In this document: positions 6,366 to 13,995 of the stretch, in pieces
Layout: each line of letters starts with the position of its first letter
Position numbering within the stretch: the stretch's first letter is position 1
Origin: JASFTV01 sp050050615
GTDB taxonomy: Bacteria > Desulfobacterota > DSM-4660 > Desulfatiglandales > HGW-15
Direction of reading: 5' to 3'
Assembly: GCA_050050615.1 (NCBI GenBank)
Contig: JASFTV010000060.1
Location: 1-13,995, forward strand
DNA: 13,995 nt
Notes under the pieces: generated by a model
Databases searched by the model: none
What the model was told of the DNA's origin: nothing
What the model saw: the letters and a program-made list of their open reading frames with translations, nothing else
Program-made: the position numbers and the translations under genes

Positions 6366-6911
6366 CTAATCGCTTTCTTTCTTTTTTGTATCGATCGAAG
6401 TTTCTTCCGCACCTTTCACTTCTTTCTTAGTTTTCTTTTTTCTGATGGGCGCTTTCTTCTTCTCTGCTACCTTGGCCTTCTTTTTCCCCTTCAAATCGCT
6501 AGGCCCCCCGGATACAGCGGCCTTGCTTTTTTTCCTAGCTTTTTTCTTACCTTCATCTGCAGGTACAAGTTGAATCACAGAAATGGGGGCCCCGTCTCCT
6601 CTCCGATTCCCTTTCTTGATGGTCCGGACATATCCACCCTGTCGGTCGAGGTAACGGTCCTTCAACTCTTCGAAGAGCTTGTGCGTTACCGCCTTATCCC
6701 TCACGAAGGCAAGGGCTTGACGCCTGGCATGTAAATCGCCCCGTTTGGCGAGGGTGATCATTTTCTCGGCAACAGATCTCAGTTCCTTCGCCCTCGCATC
6801 GGTCGTCTCCAGCTGTTCATGCTGAAAGAGGGAAGTGACCATGTTCCTCAACATGGCCTTCCGATGGCTCGAAGTACGCCCTAGGTTTCTTCCGGCTTTT
6901 CGATGTCTCAT
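6366..6911 (-). CDS. rplQ: 50S ribosomal protein L17
   Basis: 181 residues. The N-terminal 120 residues are the conserved L17 fold, with [23 protein letters not shown] at the start and [18 protein letters not shown], which packs around the exit-tunnel side of the large subunit. Residues from about 121 onward form an extra tail of about 60 residues, very rich in Lys and Ala, with no counterpart in the 127-residue E. coli protein; it is probably disordered and RNA-binding. The ATG at 6911 has a GAGGA ribosome site and starts 14 nt after rpoA. This is the last gene of the alpha operon; the hairpin at 6249-6213 follows. Confidence 0.97.
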   Translation of the reverse strand: MRHRKAGRNLGRTSSHRKAMLRNMVTSLFQHEQLETTDARAKELRSVAEKMITLAKRGDLHARRQALAFVRDKAVTHKLFEELKDRYLDRQGGYVRTIKKGNRRGDGAPISVIQLVPADEGKKKARKKSKAAVSGGPSDLKGKKKAKVAEKKKAPIRKKKTKKEVKGAEETSIDTKKKESD

Positions 6912-6925
6912 TTATCTCGTTCCTC

Positions 6926-7948
6926 TTACTTATCAGCCCCAGCCGTCTCTTGTTGTTTTTTCCCCGGCGGGAAATTGTCCAACTTCATCCCTAATGCGAG
7001 CCCCATTTCTTCCAGGATACCTTTAATCTCATTCAAAGACTTCCTGCCAAAATTCTTGGTTTTCAACATTTCACTTTCTGTTTTCTGGACAAGCTCTCCA
7101 ATAAGCGTGATATTAGCATTCTTAAGACAGTTAGCCGAGCGGACCGACAATTCAAGCTCTGATACAGGTCTGAAGAGATTTTGGTTGAGCTTTTGCTCCT
7201 CCTCCTCCTCTTCCTCTTCGAAAGGCTCCGGTTCTTCTTCGAAATTAATGAACGGTGTCATTTGTTCCTTCAGAATTTTGGCTGCATACGCTACAGCATC
7301 TTCCGGTAAGACACTTCCGTTGGTCCAAACTTCTAGAGTAAGTTTGTCATAGTCAGTAATCTGGCCGACCCTGGCATTGGTGACCACATAATTGACCTTT
7401 TGAATCGGTGAAAAAATGGCATCAATGAAGATGACGCCGATTCCCCGATCAGCGTCTTTATTCGGCTCTGCTGGGACGTAGCCCTTCCCCATCTTGACAA
7501 GCATTTCCATATCCAAGTTTGCTTCCTTGTTGAGGGTCGCTATATGCTGTTCCGGATTCAAGATCTCCACCATGCCATCAGTCTCTATGTCCGCAGCCGT
7601 AACAACGCACTCGCCTTCCCGGGACAGACGGATCGCCGTCTCGTCCACATCAATGAGTCTCAATCTGACCTCTTTCAGGTTCAAAATGATATCCGTCACG
7701 TCTTCGACCACCCCTGGGATGGTTGAAAACTCATGGACGACATTTTCGAACCTTACTGAAACGATGGCCGCTCCCTGTAGCGAAGAAAGCAGTATCCGCC
7801 GTAAGGCATTACCAATCGTGATTCCAAAACCTCTCTCTAAAGGTTCGCACACAAATTTTCCGTAGAAATTTGTATGGCTATCCTCATCGAGCAGAATAGT
7901 TCTGGGTTTGATTAATTCCCGCCAATTTCTTGCTTTTAAGTCCGTCAA
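6926..7948 (-). CDS. rpoA: DNA-directed RNA polymerase alpha subunit
   Basis: 340 residues if translation starts at TTG 7948, which has a GGAGGG site six bases upstream and gives the usual N-terminus ([14 protein letters not shown]). The open frame reaches ATG 7999, but the extra 17 residues are not alpha-like and have no ribosome site. The N-terminal dimerisation domain (about 1-230) contains [18 protein letters not shown]. The C-terminal domain (about 259-323) contains [13 protein letters not shown] and [12 protein letters not shown], which bind UP-element DNA and activators. The linker at residues 236-251 is extraordinary: 12 of 16 residues are Glu, including eight in a row encoded by GAA/GAG (7219-7196). 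A 153-nt spacer separates the gene from rpsD. Confidence 0.98.
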   Translation of the reverse strand: MTDLKARNWRELIKPRTILLDEDSHTNFYGKFVCEPLERGFGITIGNALRRILLSSLQGAAIVSVRFENVVHEFSTIPGVVEDVTDIILNLKEVRLRLIDVDETAIRLSREGECVVTAADIETDGMVEILNPEQHIATLNKEANLDMEMLVKMGKGYVPAEPNKDADRGIGVIFIDAIFSPIQKVNYVVTNARVGQITDYDKLTLEVWTNGSVLPEDAVAYAAKILKEQMTPFINFEEEPEPFEEEEEEEEQKLNQNLFRPVSELELSVRSANCLKNANITLIGELVQKTESEMLKTKNFGRKSLNEIKGILEEMGLALGMKLDNFPPGKKQQETAGADK

Positions 7949-8101
7949 GAAAGTCCCTCCAATCAGTTGGTTTTTGTAACCGCAAGGTTGGCCCAACATG
8001 GGCAGAGCTTTTCCGCCTCCCCGGGCTCATGTGACACCTCGAACCACCGAATTACTAAGTGGATTTGTTTGAAAGGCATCATTCTTCTATCTCACCAATT
8101 T
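7949..8101 (-). other. Structured spacer between rpsD and rpoA
   Basis: This 153-nt spacer is the longest gap inside the ribosomal cluster. Its minus strand is GC-rich in the middle and has several short complementary segments (ACAT/ATGT, GAGC/GCTC, GCCCA/TGGGC), so it may fold. I see no confident promoter and no known riboswitch. It might hold a regulatory site or a processing site; this is speculation. Confidence 0.3.
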
Positions 8102-8731
8102 TTACTTGGAATACAACTCAACGATCAGTTGTTCCTGAATAGGCATTGTTAGATCTCCACGATTCGGAAGGGCCTTCAATGTTCCGCTGAATTTTTCCTT
8201 TTCAAATTCTATCCAGTTTGGAATCCCTCTTCTGACAACCGTTTCCATGGCCTCCAAGATAACTGGCATCTTGTGGCTATCTTCCTTTACCTCAAGCTTA
8301 TCTCCAACCTTGACCTGGAAAGAAGGAATATTGACTTTCCTACCGTTCACCAAGAAATGGTTGTGCCTAATGAGCTGTCTTGCTTGGTTTCTGGAAGAGG
8401 CAAATCCTGTTCTGTATATGATGTTGTCCAGTCGACATTCGAGAAAAATCAGCAGGTTTGTACCTGTAATTCCCTTTTGCTTTTCAGCGCGATCGTAATA
8501 TCTCCTGAACTGTTTTTCCAAGACCCCATAGATTCGCTTTACTTTCTGCTTCTCTCTCAATTGCAACTGGTAGTCTGAAAACTTCCCCCCGCGTCTCTGA
8601 CCATGCTGGCCGGGCGCATAGGGTCTCCGCTCGAATGCGCACTTATCGCCATAGCAACGATCTCCTTTAAGAAACAGCTTCAGATTCTCTCGCCGGCATA
8701 ATCGACATGAAGCCCCAGTATCTCTGGCCAA
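8102..8731 (-). CDS. rpsD: 30S ribosomal protein S4, zinc-binding form
   Basis: 209 residues, close to the usual 200-209. Four cysteines, Cys9, Cys12, Cys26 and Cys31, form the N-terminal zinc motif of the C+ form of S4. The S4 RNA-binding fold follows ([42 protein letters not shown]). S4 nucleates 16S 5'-domain assembly and in enterobacteria represses its own alpha operon. The start is TTG at 8731, with a perfect AGGAGG seven bases upstream and the canonical MAR beginning. There is an 86-nt gap from rpsK. Confidence 0.98.
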   Translation of the reverse strand: MARDTGASCRLCRRENLKLFLKGDRCYGDKCAFERRPYAPGQHGQRRGGKFSDYQLQLREKQKVKRIYGVLEKQFRRYYDRAEKQKGITGTNLLIFLECRLDNIIYRTGFASSRNQARQLIRHNHFLVNGRKVNIPSFQVKVGDKLEVKEDSHKMPVILEAMETVVRRGIPNWIEFEKEKFSGTLKALPNRGDLTMPIQEQLIVELYSK

Positions 8732-8817
8732 TATAAATCCTCCTGTTCTCTCTTTTTCTACTCTTTGATGGACAACAACCCCTTACCTGTCGGATGATCA
8801 GGAAGCATCCAAGGTCC

Positions 8818-9213
8818 TTACACTCTTCGCCTTTTGGGAGGGCGGCACCCATTGTGGGGTATAGGGGTCACATCCCGGATAACACTCACGGTGAAACCCT
8901 CGACCTGGAGAGCCCTGATTGCTGCTTCCCTGCCCACGCCAGGACCTTTCACCCTCACCTCGGCCGTTTTCATTCCCTGCTCCATGGCTTGTTTGAGAGC
9001 ATCCTGAGCAGCTAACTGGGCAGCGAAAGGGGTACTCTTTCTGGAACCTTTGAATCCCTGCCTGCCAGCACTTGACGAGGCGATAACCTTTCCGTCATGG
9101 TCAGTGACTGTGACTATCGTATTGTTAAACGTTGACTGAATATGAATAATGCCTGTCGGAACGTTCTTCTTTTCCTTCTTGGCCCTGGCTCCCCTTTTTG
9201 CTCTTTTCACCAT
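8818..9213 (-). CDS. rpsK: 30S ribosomal protein S11
   Basis: 131 residues. The conserved core is present: [54 protein letters not shown] and the terminal [17 protein letters not shown]11 lies on the platform of the 30S subunit near the decoding site. The ATG at 9213 has an AAGGGA ribosome site, 17 nt after the rpsM stop, as expected in the alpha operon. Confidence 0.98.
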   Translation of the reverse strand: MVKRAKRGARAKKEKKNVPTGIIHIQSTFNNTIVTVTDHDGKVIASSSAGRQGFKGSRKSTPFAAQLAAQDALKQAMEQGMKTAEVRVKGPGVGREAAIRALQVEGFTVSVIRDVTPIPHNGCRPPKRRRV

Positions 9214-9230
9214 TTTCTTCCCTTAAGTTG

Positions 9231-9602
9231 CTATTTCTTCCTTTTACCCATGACAGCCCTGCGAGGACCTTTTCTCGTTCTCGCGTTCGTGCTCGTTCTT
9301 TGACCCCTCGCAGGCAAACCTTTCCTGTGTCTCAGGCCACGATAGGCTCCCAAATCCATCAATCTCTTGATATTCATGGAGACATCACGTCTGAGATCTC
9401 CTTCAACTTTATGCTTTTCATCGATTATCCTTCTGATACTTGTTATCTGCCCCTCTGTCAGATCGTCCGATTTTGTATTCCAATCCACGCCCGCCTCGTT
9501 CAGGATCTTTTGAGAGGTACTCCTACCTATGCCGTATATATACGTCAAGGCAATCTCAATCCTTTTTGTCTTCGGCAGATCAACGCCTGCTATTCTGGCC
9601 AA
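9231..9602 (-). CDS. rpsM: 30S ribosomal protein S13
   Basis: 123 residues. [25 protein letters not shown] at the N-terminus and the basic tail with [25 protein letters not shown] are diagnostic for S13, which contacts P-site tRNA and the 50S subunit. The start is TTG at 9602: an in-frame TAG lies two codons upstream and AAGGGAG is seven bases away, so no other start is possible. The 103-nt gap to rpmJ could hold an S4-type regulatory leader, but I cannot show one. Confidence 0.98.
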   Translation of the reverse strand: MARIAGVDLPKTKRIEIALTYIYGIGRSTSQKILNEAGVDWNTKSDDLTEGQITSIRRIIDEKHKVEGDLRRDVSMNIKRLMDLGAYRGLRHRKGLPARGQRTSTNARTRKGPRRAVMGKRKK

Positions 9603-9705
9603 ATTCTAACTCCCTTCTTTAGTCATTAACGAGTCCTAAAACATCACGGATCACCGACTCTTGGTCATTGGACCCTTACAATGGATAAACGACAAACAGT
9701 GCAGA

Positions 9706-9819
9706 TCAACCCTGCCTTTGCTTGTGCCGGGGATTAACACAAATCACCCTTATGGTTCCCTTGCGCCTTATGATCTTGCATTTGTTGCATATTTTCTTGA
9801 CAGAAGCTCGCACTTTCAT
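9706..9819 (-). CDS. rpmJ: 50S ribosomal protein L36, zinc-ribbon form
   Basis: A 37-residue gene found by reading the gap between infA and rpsM. The protein begins [15 protein letters not shown] and ends NPRHKQRQG. The zinc ligands Cys11, Cys14, Cys27 and His32 are all present, so this is the zinc-dependent (C+) form. The ATG at 9819 follows infA by 34 nt with an AAGGG site upstream, and the stop is TGA. Its place between infA and rpsM is the usual one. Confidence 0.97.
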   Translation of the reverse strand: MKVRASVKKICNKCKIIRRKGTIRVICVNPRHKQRQG

Positions 9820-9853
9820 AACTCAATGCCCTTTTCCGTGCAGAAAGAGAGTG

Positions 9854-10072
9854 TCATTTCCCCCGATATATAATTCTTCCCCGATTCAGATCATAGGGGG
9901 ATAACTCGACCGAAACCCTATCCCCTGGGAGTATTTTGATAAAATGCATCCTCATTTTACCGGAGATGTGAGCCAGCACCCTGTGCCCATTCTCCAGCTC
10001 GACCCTGAACATGGCGTTGGGCAGTGTCTCAACCACTGTCCCTTCAACGGCTATGACATCTTCTTTAGCCAC
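9854..10072 (-). CDS. infA: Translation initiation factor IF-1
   Basis: 72 residues, exactly the family length, a single S1/OB-fold domain ([32 protein letters not shown], then [24 protein letters not shown]). It binds the 30S A site during initiation. The start codon is GTG at 10072; no in-frame ATG lies nearby and the ribosome site is weak. It follows secY by 46 nt, with no adk or map gene between them. Confidence 0.98.
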   Translation of the reverse strand: MAKEDVIAVEGTVVETLPNAMFRVELENGHRVLAHISGKMRMHFIKILPGDRVSVELSPYDLNRGRIIYRGK

Positions 10073-10118
10073 AATACGGTTTTTTCCAAGCTGTCAATTT
10101 TTCATTGAATGCTTCAGC

Positions 10119-11432
10119 TTACCTCGCCCTACCCAGGCCTTTCCTCATGAAACCCTCATAGTGCCGGGTCAGCATATGCGATTCTATCTGGTTGGACGTG
10201 TCCATAGCTACACCGACTACAATCAAGAGTGCCGTCCCCCCAAAGTAGAAGGGGACGTTAAGCTGATAGATGAGAAATTGGGGTAGAACGCAAACGGCCG
10301 AGACATAGATGGCGCCGGTGAACGTTATTCTCGTTAGCACTCTGTCAATGTATTCCGCCGTGTTCTTTCCCGGCCTGATACCCGGAATAAACCCTCCATA
10401 TCTTTTCATATTATCGGCTACGTCCACTGGATTAAAATGAACGGCCGTGTAAAAGTAGCAAAAGAAGATAATGAAAACGACAAATATAAGAATATAAACA
10501 ATATGTCCTGGCGATAAGAAGTTCACGATCATTTGCAGCCACGGAATCTCTTTCACATTCAGAAAATTCGCGATGGTGGCCGGGAACATAATAATGGAGG
10601 AGGCAAATATGGGCGGAATCACACCCGCTGTGTTGACTTTAAGGGGCAAATGCGTACTTTGACCTCCATACATCTTGCGTCCCACAACCCGCTTCGCATA
10701 TTGAACTGGTATTCTTCTTTGCCCCCTTTCAATAAAAACAATGAATCCGACGACGCCTACCATGAGAGCAACGACCAAGGCCATGAAAAAGGGCGTAATC
10801 TCCCCGGTGCCCATTAACCTGAAGGTGTTGGCGACAGCCACCGGAAAGCGAGCCACAATACCCGCAAAAATGATAAGCGATATGCCGTTACCAATGCCCC
10901 GCTCCGTAATCTGTTCCCCTAGCCACATTAAGAAGGCGGTCCCAGCCGTAAGCGTTATGACGGCCAAAAGCCTGAAACCCCAGCCACCGACCGGAACGAC
11001 CATCGCGCCGCCAGGGCCGCTCATCCTTTCAAGCCCAACGGCAATACCGAAACCCTGGATGATACTCAAGATAACGGTACCGTAACGGGTATATTGCGTG
11101 ATTTTTTTTCTCCCCTGTTCACCCTCCTTCTTTAGCTTTTCCAAATAGGGAATAACCACCGTGAGCAATTCAAGGATGATGGAGGCACTAATGTACGGCA
11201 TGATGCCGAGCGCCATAACGGACATCTGACTCAAAGCACCGCCTGAAAACATGTCAAAAAGCCCAAAGAGTGTACCCCGTCTTTCACTGAAAAAGGCGGC
11301 GAGCGCTGTACTGTCTATCCCCGGGGTCGGTATATGGCACCCCAAACGGTAAACAGCCAGCATCAACAGGGTGAAGATGATCCTTTTCTTCAGTTCAGGG
11401 ATTTTGGGTATGTTTTGAAAACCACCAAGCAT
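10119..11432 (-). CDS. secY: Protein translocase channel subunit SecY
   Basis: 437 residues with the ten-helix pattern of SecY, the membrane pore for exported and inner-membrane proteins. Family markers are the N-terminal [36 protein letters not shown], the cytoplasmic loop [11 protein letters not shown], and the C-terminal region [20 protein letters not shown]. The ATG at 11432 starts 57 nt after rplO, with a modest TAGGTG site. The following gene is infA, so this spc operon lacks the adk and map genes that many bacteria have here. Confidence 0.98.
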   Translation of the reverse strand: MLGGFQNIPKIPELKKRIIFTLLMLAVYRLGCHIPTPGIDSTALAAFFSERRGTLFGLFDMFSGGALSQMSVMALGIMPYISASIILELLTVVIPYLEKLKKEGEQGRKKITQYTRYGTVILSIIQGFGIAVGLERMSGPGGAMVVPVGGWGFRLLAVITLTAGTAFLMWLGEQITERGIGNGISLIIFAGIVARFPVAVANTFRLMGTGEITPFFMALVVALMVGVVGFIVFIERGQRRIPVQYAKRVVGRKMYGGQSTHLPLKVNTAGVIPPIFASSIIMFPATIANFLNVKEIPWLQMIVNFLSPGHIVYILIFVVFIIFFCYFYTAVHFNPVDVADNMKRYGGFIPGIRPGKNTAEYIDRVLTRITFTGAIYVSAVCVLPQFLIYQLNVPFYFGGTALLIVVGVAMDTSNQIESHMLTRHYEGFMRKGLGRAR

Positions 11433-11489
11433 GGCACCTACTCACTTTGCTCACTCGGCCTTTTCAGCAGGTTGCAGAAGTGACGAAAA

Positions 11490-11930
11490 TCAGACAATCT
11501 CAACTCTACCGCCGGCAGCCTCGATTTTTTCTCTAGCTGTCTTGCTCACTCTATTCACCTTGAGCACCAAAGGAACGGAAATGTCTCCGCCTCCCAATAT
11601 CTTAACGCCGTCCTTGACCTTCTTAACCAGTCCGACCTTTTTCAAGTATTCAACATCCAAGGTGGTGTTCGGGCTAAACCGGCTAAGGTCTCTAAGATTT
11701 AGCAGGGCATAACGCTTCTTGAAAATATTGGTAAAGCCACGCTTGGGAAGACGCCTCTGAAGGGGCATCTGACCTCCTTCAAAGCCAGGGGGTATGCTTC
11801 CGCCTGATCGGGACTTCTGCCCCTTATGTCCCCGGCACGACGTTTTCCCGTGGCCGGATCCGGAGCCCCTTCCGACCCTTTTCCTCCTTTTTCTCGAACC
11901 TCCCGAGGGTGAAAGATCGTGGATTCTCAT
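11490..11930 (-). CDS. rplO: 50S ribosomal protein L15
   Basis: 146 residues. The glycine/arginine-rich N-terminal extension (RKRRKRVGRGSGSGHGKTSCRGHKGQKSRSGG) and FEGGQMPLQRRLPKRGF are typical of L15, which threads into 23S rRNA. The globular C-terminal part ends in AREKIEAAGGRVEIV. The ATG at 11930 has AAGGA six bases upstream and begins 16 nt after rpmD. Confidence 0.98.
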   Translation of the reverse strand: MRIHDLSPSGGSRKRRKRVGRGSGSGHGKTSCRGHKGQKSRSGGSIPPGFEGGQMPLQRRLPKRGFTNIFKKRYALLNLRDLSRFSPNTTLDVEYLKKVGLVKKVKDGVKILGGGDISVPLVLKVNRVSKTAREKIEAAGGRVEIV

Positions 11931-11946
11931 ATCAATTCCTTTGAGA

Positions 11947-12126
11947 CTAAGCCTCTACCTTGACCATGAAGGAGACCTGGTTGATCATTCCCCTGATAGC
12001 CGACGTATTCTTGAGGGTGACGGTTTTGTTTAGCTTCGTCAAACCTAGCCCTTTTAGGGTATCACGAATCTTTTTGTTCCTACCGATTCTGCTCTTAACA
12101 AGGGTCACTTTGATTGTATCAGTCAT
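11947..12126 (-). CDS. rpmD: 50S ribosomal protein L30
   Basis: A 59-residue gene, the same length as E. coli L30, found in the gap between rpsE and rplO. The translation begins [20 protein letters not shown] and contains [20 protein letters not shown] and the terminal [13 protein letters not shown], all L30 signatures. The ATG is at 12126, 25 nt after rpsE. The nearest ribosome site (AAGG) is rather far, so translation may depend on coupling to rpsE. Confidence 0.97.
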   Translation of the reverse strand: MTDTIKVTLVKSRIGRNKKIRDTLKGLGLTKLNKTVTLKNTSAIRGMINQVSFMVKVEA

Positions 12127-12151
12127 GGCACCATCAGACCTTCTAAATGAT

Positions 12152-12658
12152 CTAAGCCCTGAGATCCTCTAGATCTTTAAGACTCTTTCCCCTACGGCGG
12201 GCAAAATCCTCCGGATGACGCAGTGCTTTCAGACCTCTGAGTGTTGCCTTCACAAGGTTATGTGGGTTATGAGATCCCAAACATTTTGTCAAAATGTTCT
12301 GTACACCCGCTGCTTCCAAAACAGCTCTAACGGCACCTCCAGCTATAATACCCGTACCCGGACCTGCCGGCCTCAGCAGAACGGACCCCGCACCCATTCT
12401 CCCAATAACCTCATGAGGTATCGTGGCACCAACAATAGGAACGTATTTCATATCTTTTCTGGCCTTTTCAACGCCCTTCCTTATCGCCTCCGGCACCTCG
12501 TTGGCCTTGCCTAGTCCGCCGCCAACCATTCCTTTCCCGTCACCAACCACGACAATGGCGCTGAAGCTGAATCGACGGCCCCCTTTAACGACTTTGGCAA
12601 CGCGATTGATATAAACCACCTTTTCTATAAGCTGTACTTCATCCTCTTCGTTGATCAA
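12152..12658 (-). CDS. rpsE: 30S ribosomal protein S5
   Basis: 168 residues. The double-stranded-RNA-binding part ([29 protein letters not shown]) and the C-terminal part ([42 protein letters not shown]) identify S5, which controls decoding fidelity at the 30S entry side. The start is TTG at 12658 with a GGGGGAG site seven bases upstream; an in-frame TAA and no ATG lie above it, and the first internal Met is too far in. The motif usually written VGVGLGKA is VGGGLGKA here. Confidence 0.98.
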   Translation of the reverse strand: MINEEDEVQLIEKVVYINRVAKVVKGGRRFSFSAIVVVGDGKGMVGGGLGKANEVPEAIRKGVEKARKDMKYVPIVGATIPHEVIGRMGAGSVLLRPAGPGTGIIAGGAVRAVLEAAGVQNILTKCLGSHNPHNLVKATLRGLKALRHPEDFARRRGKSLKDLEDLRA

Positions 12659-12717
12659 TGGATCTCTCCCCCGACATTCTTATAAGATAGTCTGCATATT
12701 CGATAAAGGTTTAGGGG

Positions 12718-13086
12718 TCAAAACTCTAGCCCATTTTCTCGGGCAGCCTCTGCGAGGGCCTTGACTCGACCGTGGTATAGAAACCCGTTTCTGTCAAAGA
12801 TGACCCTTTTTACGCCTTTTTCTTTGGCTCGTTTAGCGATGAATTCCCCGATCATCACAGCACCATCCCTGTTGCGCCCCTTCCCCTGGATCACAGATCG
12901 TATATCCTTGGAAAGGGAAGAGGCAGCGACCAGGGTCCTGGCGCTCACGTCGTCAATAATCTGAGCATAAATATGCTTCGCGCTTCTAAATACGGTCAGC
13001 CTAGGTCTCTCAGGTCTACCGCTGACCTTCTTTCTTACTCTCTTCTTCCGGCTTCGTCTTGCCTCTGCTCTACTCACAAATCCCAT
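12718..13086 (-). CDS. rplR: 50S ribosomal protein L18
   Basis: 122 residues. The basic N-terminus ([12 protein letters not shown]), [20 protein letters not shown], and the C-terminal [30 protein letters not shown] are characteristic of L18, the 5S rRNA-binding protein of the central protuberance. The ATG at 13086 has an AGGA site, 53 nt after rplF and 59 nt before rpsE. Confidence 0.98.
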   Translation of the reverse strand: MGFVSRAEARRSRKKRVRKKVSGRPERPRLTVFRSAKHIYAQIIDDVSARTLVAASSLSKDIRSVIQGKGRNRDGAVMIGEFIAKRAKEKGVKRVIFDRNGFLYHGRVKALAEAARENGLEF

Positions 13087-13139
13087 AAAACGAATCCTAT
13101 TTCCAGCCTAACTTCTTCTAGACCTGCTATTCTATAACT

Positions 13140-13676
13140 CTATTTTGCCCCTGTCTTACCCGCTTTTCTTCTGATCGTCTCGCCGGCATATCTTATGCCC
13201 TTGCCTTTATAGGGCTCGGGCTTTCGAAAGCCGCGAATCTTAGCGGCCGTCTTACCCAGTATCTCTTTGTCTTTGCCTGTCAAGGTTATCCTGGTCCTTT
13301 CTATCTTGGCGTCAATGCCCTCTGGGAGCTCGAAGTTGATGGGACGGGGATACCCCAAATGAAATATTGCGGTCCGGCCTGACAGTTCAGCCCGGTATCC
13401 CACGCCAACGATTTCAAGAACCCTTTCGAAACCCTGACTTACCCCCGTCACCATGTTGGCTATCAGGGCCCTATGAAGACCGTGAAGAGACCTGGATTTC
13501 TTGGTGGTATCATGGACTGTAACCACAATTTGATCTTGATCAGTACTAATCTTGACCGCTGGGTGGATTTTCCGTTGCAATTCACCTCTCGGCCCTCTAA
13601 CGACGAGTATGTCTCCTTTTAGGTCCACTTTAACGTCTTTGGGTATTGAGATAGGCTTCTTGCCGATTCGTGACAT
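13140..13676 (-). CDS. rplF: 50S ribosomal protein L6
   Basis: 178 residues with the two tandem L6 repeats. SRIGKKPISIP at the start, RSLHGLHRALIANMVTGVSQGF in the first repeat, and RKPEPYKGKGIRYAGE near the end are family signatures. L6 binds 23S rRNA near the factor-binding site. The ATG at 13676 has a GGAGG site six bases upstream. Confidence 0.98.
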   Translation of the reverse strand: MSRIGKKPISIPKDVKVDLKGDILVVRGPRGELQRKIHPAVKISTDQDQIVVTVHDTTKKSRSLHGLHRALIANMVTGVSQGFERVLEIVGVGYRAELSGRTAIFHLGYPRPINFELPEGIDAKIERTRITLTGKDKEILGKTAAKIRGFRKPEPYKGKGIRYAGETIRRKAGKTGAK

Positions 13677-13739
13677 CTATAGCCTCCGATTACGAAATGA
13701 CAATGGTGTCCCCCGCCGTAAACTGAGTTGCAGCACGAG

Positions 13740-13995
13740 CTACCAGACAGAACAAAGGACCTCTCCACCAACGCCCATTTTCCTGGCCTGCTTATCCGTC
13801 ATAATCCCCTTTGAGGTAGAGATTATGTTGATACCCAATCCGTTCAGAACCAGGGGAATTTTGTCACTTTTGGCATAGATCCGGGCACTGGGCTTACTCA
13901 CCCTCTTAATGCCACCGATGATAGAGTCTCCGCTGTCATCATATTTCAGAAAAATCCTGATGATCCCCTGACGTCTATCAGATATTATTTTGTAG
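13740..13995 (-). CDS. rpsH: 30S ribosomal protein S8 (5' end outside window)
   Basis: Only the C-terminal 84 residues are in the window; the beginning (about 48 residues) lies beyond the right edge. The visible part begins [18 protein letters not shown] and contains the S8 signature [19 protein letters not shown] followed by [11 protein letters not shown] and TAG. S8 binds helix 21 of 16S rRNA and in enterobacteria represses the spc operon. There is a 63-nt gap to rplF. Confidence 0.97.
   Translation of the reverse strand, partial: YKIISDRRQGIIRIFLKYDDSGDSIIGGIKRVSKPSARIYAKSDKIPLVLNGLGINIISTSKGIMTDKQARKMGVGGEVLCSVW

Noticed and set aside
7949..7999. Upstream ATG giving RpoA a 17-residue extension
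   Set aside because: No ribosome site, non-conserved residues, and the TTG at 7948 has a well-placed GGAGGG and yields the normal N-terminus.
7949..8101. Known riboswitch in the rpsD-rpoA spacer
   Set aside because: I compared the transcript strand with remembered cobalamin, Moco, TPP and c-di-GMP cores and found no convincing match.
8667..8852. Minus-strand 61-codon frame between rpsK and rpsD
   Set aside because: It overlaps rpsK and rpsD in another frame. The AGGAGG inside it belongs to rpsD.

Overview
The window is a stretch of bacterial chromosome in which every gene I can support is on the minus strand, so the genes are read from the right edge to the left. Gene content suggests a Desulfobacterota (former Deltaproteobacteria) genome, although no 16S is present to prove it. 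The signs are a sigma-54-controlled type IV pilin whose N-terminal half is very close to Geobacter-type PilA, a PilR/NtrC-type activator next to it, a GT-C/TPR membrane protein beside the pilin, and a gamma/delta-like PyrB fragment.

Right part (13995 to about 6366) is the lower spc operon plus the alpha operon: rpsH (5' end outside the window), rplF, rplR, rpsE, rpmD, rplO, secY, infA, rpmJ, rpsM, rpsK, rpsD, rpoA, rplQ. rpmD and rpmJ are short but unambiguous. The common secY-adk-map-infA block is reduced to secY-infA. Four of these genes (rpsE, rpsM, rpsD, rpoA) start with TTG and infA with GTG, and most of them have a good Shine-Dalgarno. RpoA carries an unusual glutamate-rich linker and L17 a long lysine-rich tail.

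Middle part (about 6303 to 3452) is a second transcription unit. A sigma-70-type promoter (TTAACA, 17 bp, GATAAT) is followed within about 20 nt by a 9-bp hairpin with a U tract. A 53-codon reading frame runs through the hairpin; its last 36 codons are recognisably the C-terminal tail of aspartate carbamoyltransferase (PyrB), and it overlaps the start of pyrC (dihydroorotase) by 11 nt. pyrC in turn overlaps by 38 nt the gene of a sigma-54-dependent response regulator. This looks like the remains of a pyrB-pyrC operon, possibly reused as an attenuator leader. The hairpin also closes the ribosomal operon.

Left part (3451 to 1) is a pilus locus. A 507-nt intergenic region holds a strong sigma-54 promoter, TGAC/GTCA half-sites 130-165 bp upstream of it, an unused perfect Shine-Dalgarno and a 20-bp near-palindrome. 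These are followed by pilA, a perfect 14-bp stem terminator, and a large membrane protein with a GT-C glycosyltransferase-like N-terminal half and a TPR C-terminal half. The simplest reading is that the regulator (PilR-like) and sigma-54 drive pilA. The membrane protein may glycosylate the pilin. No histidine kinase partner is in the window.
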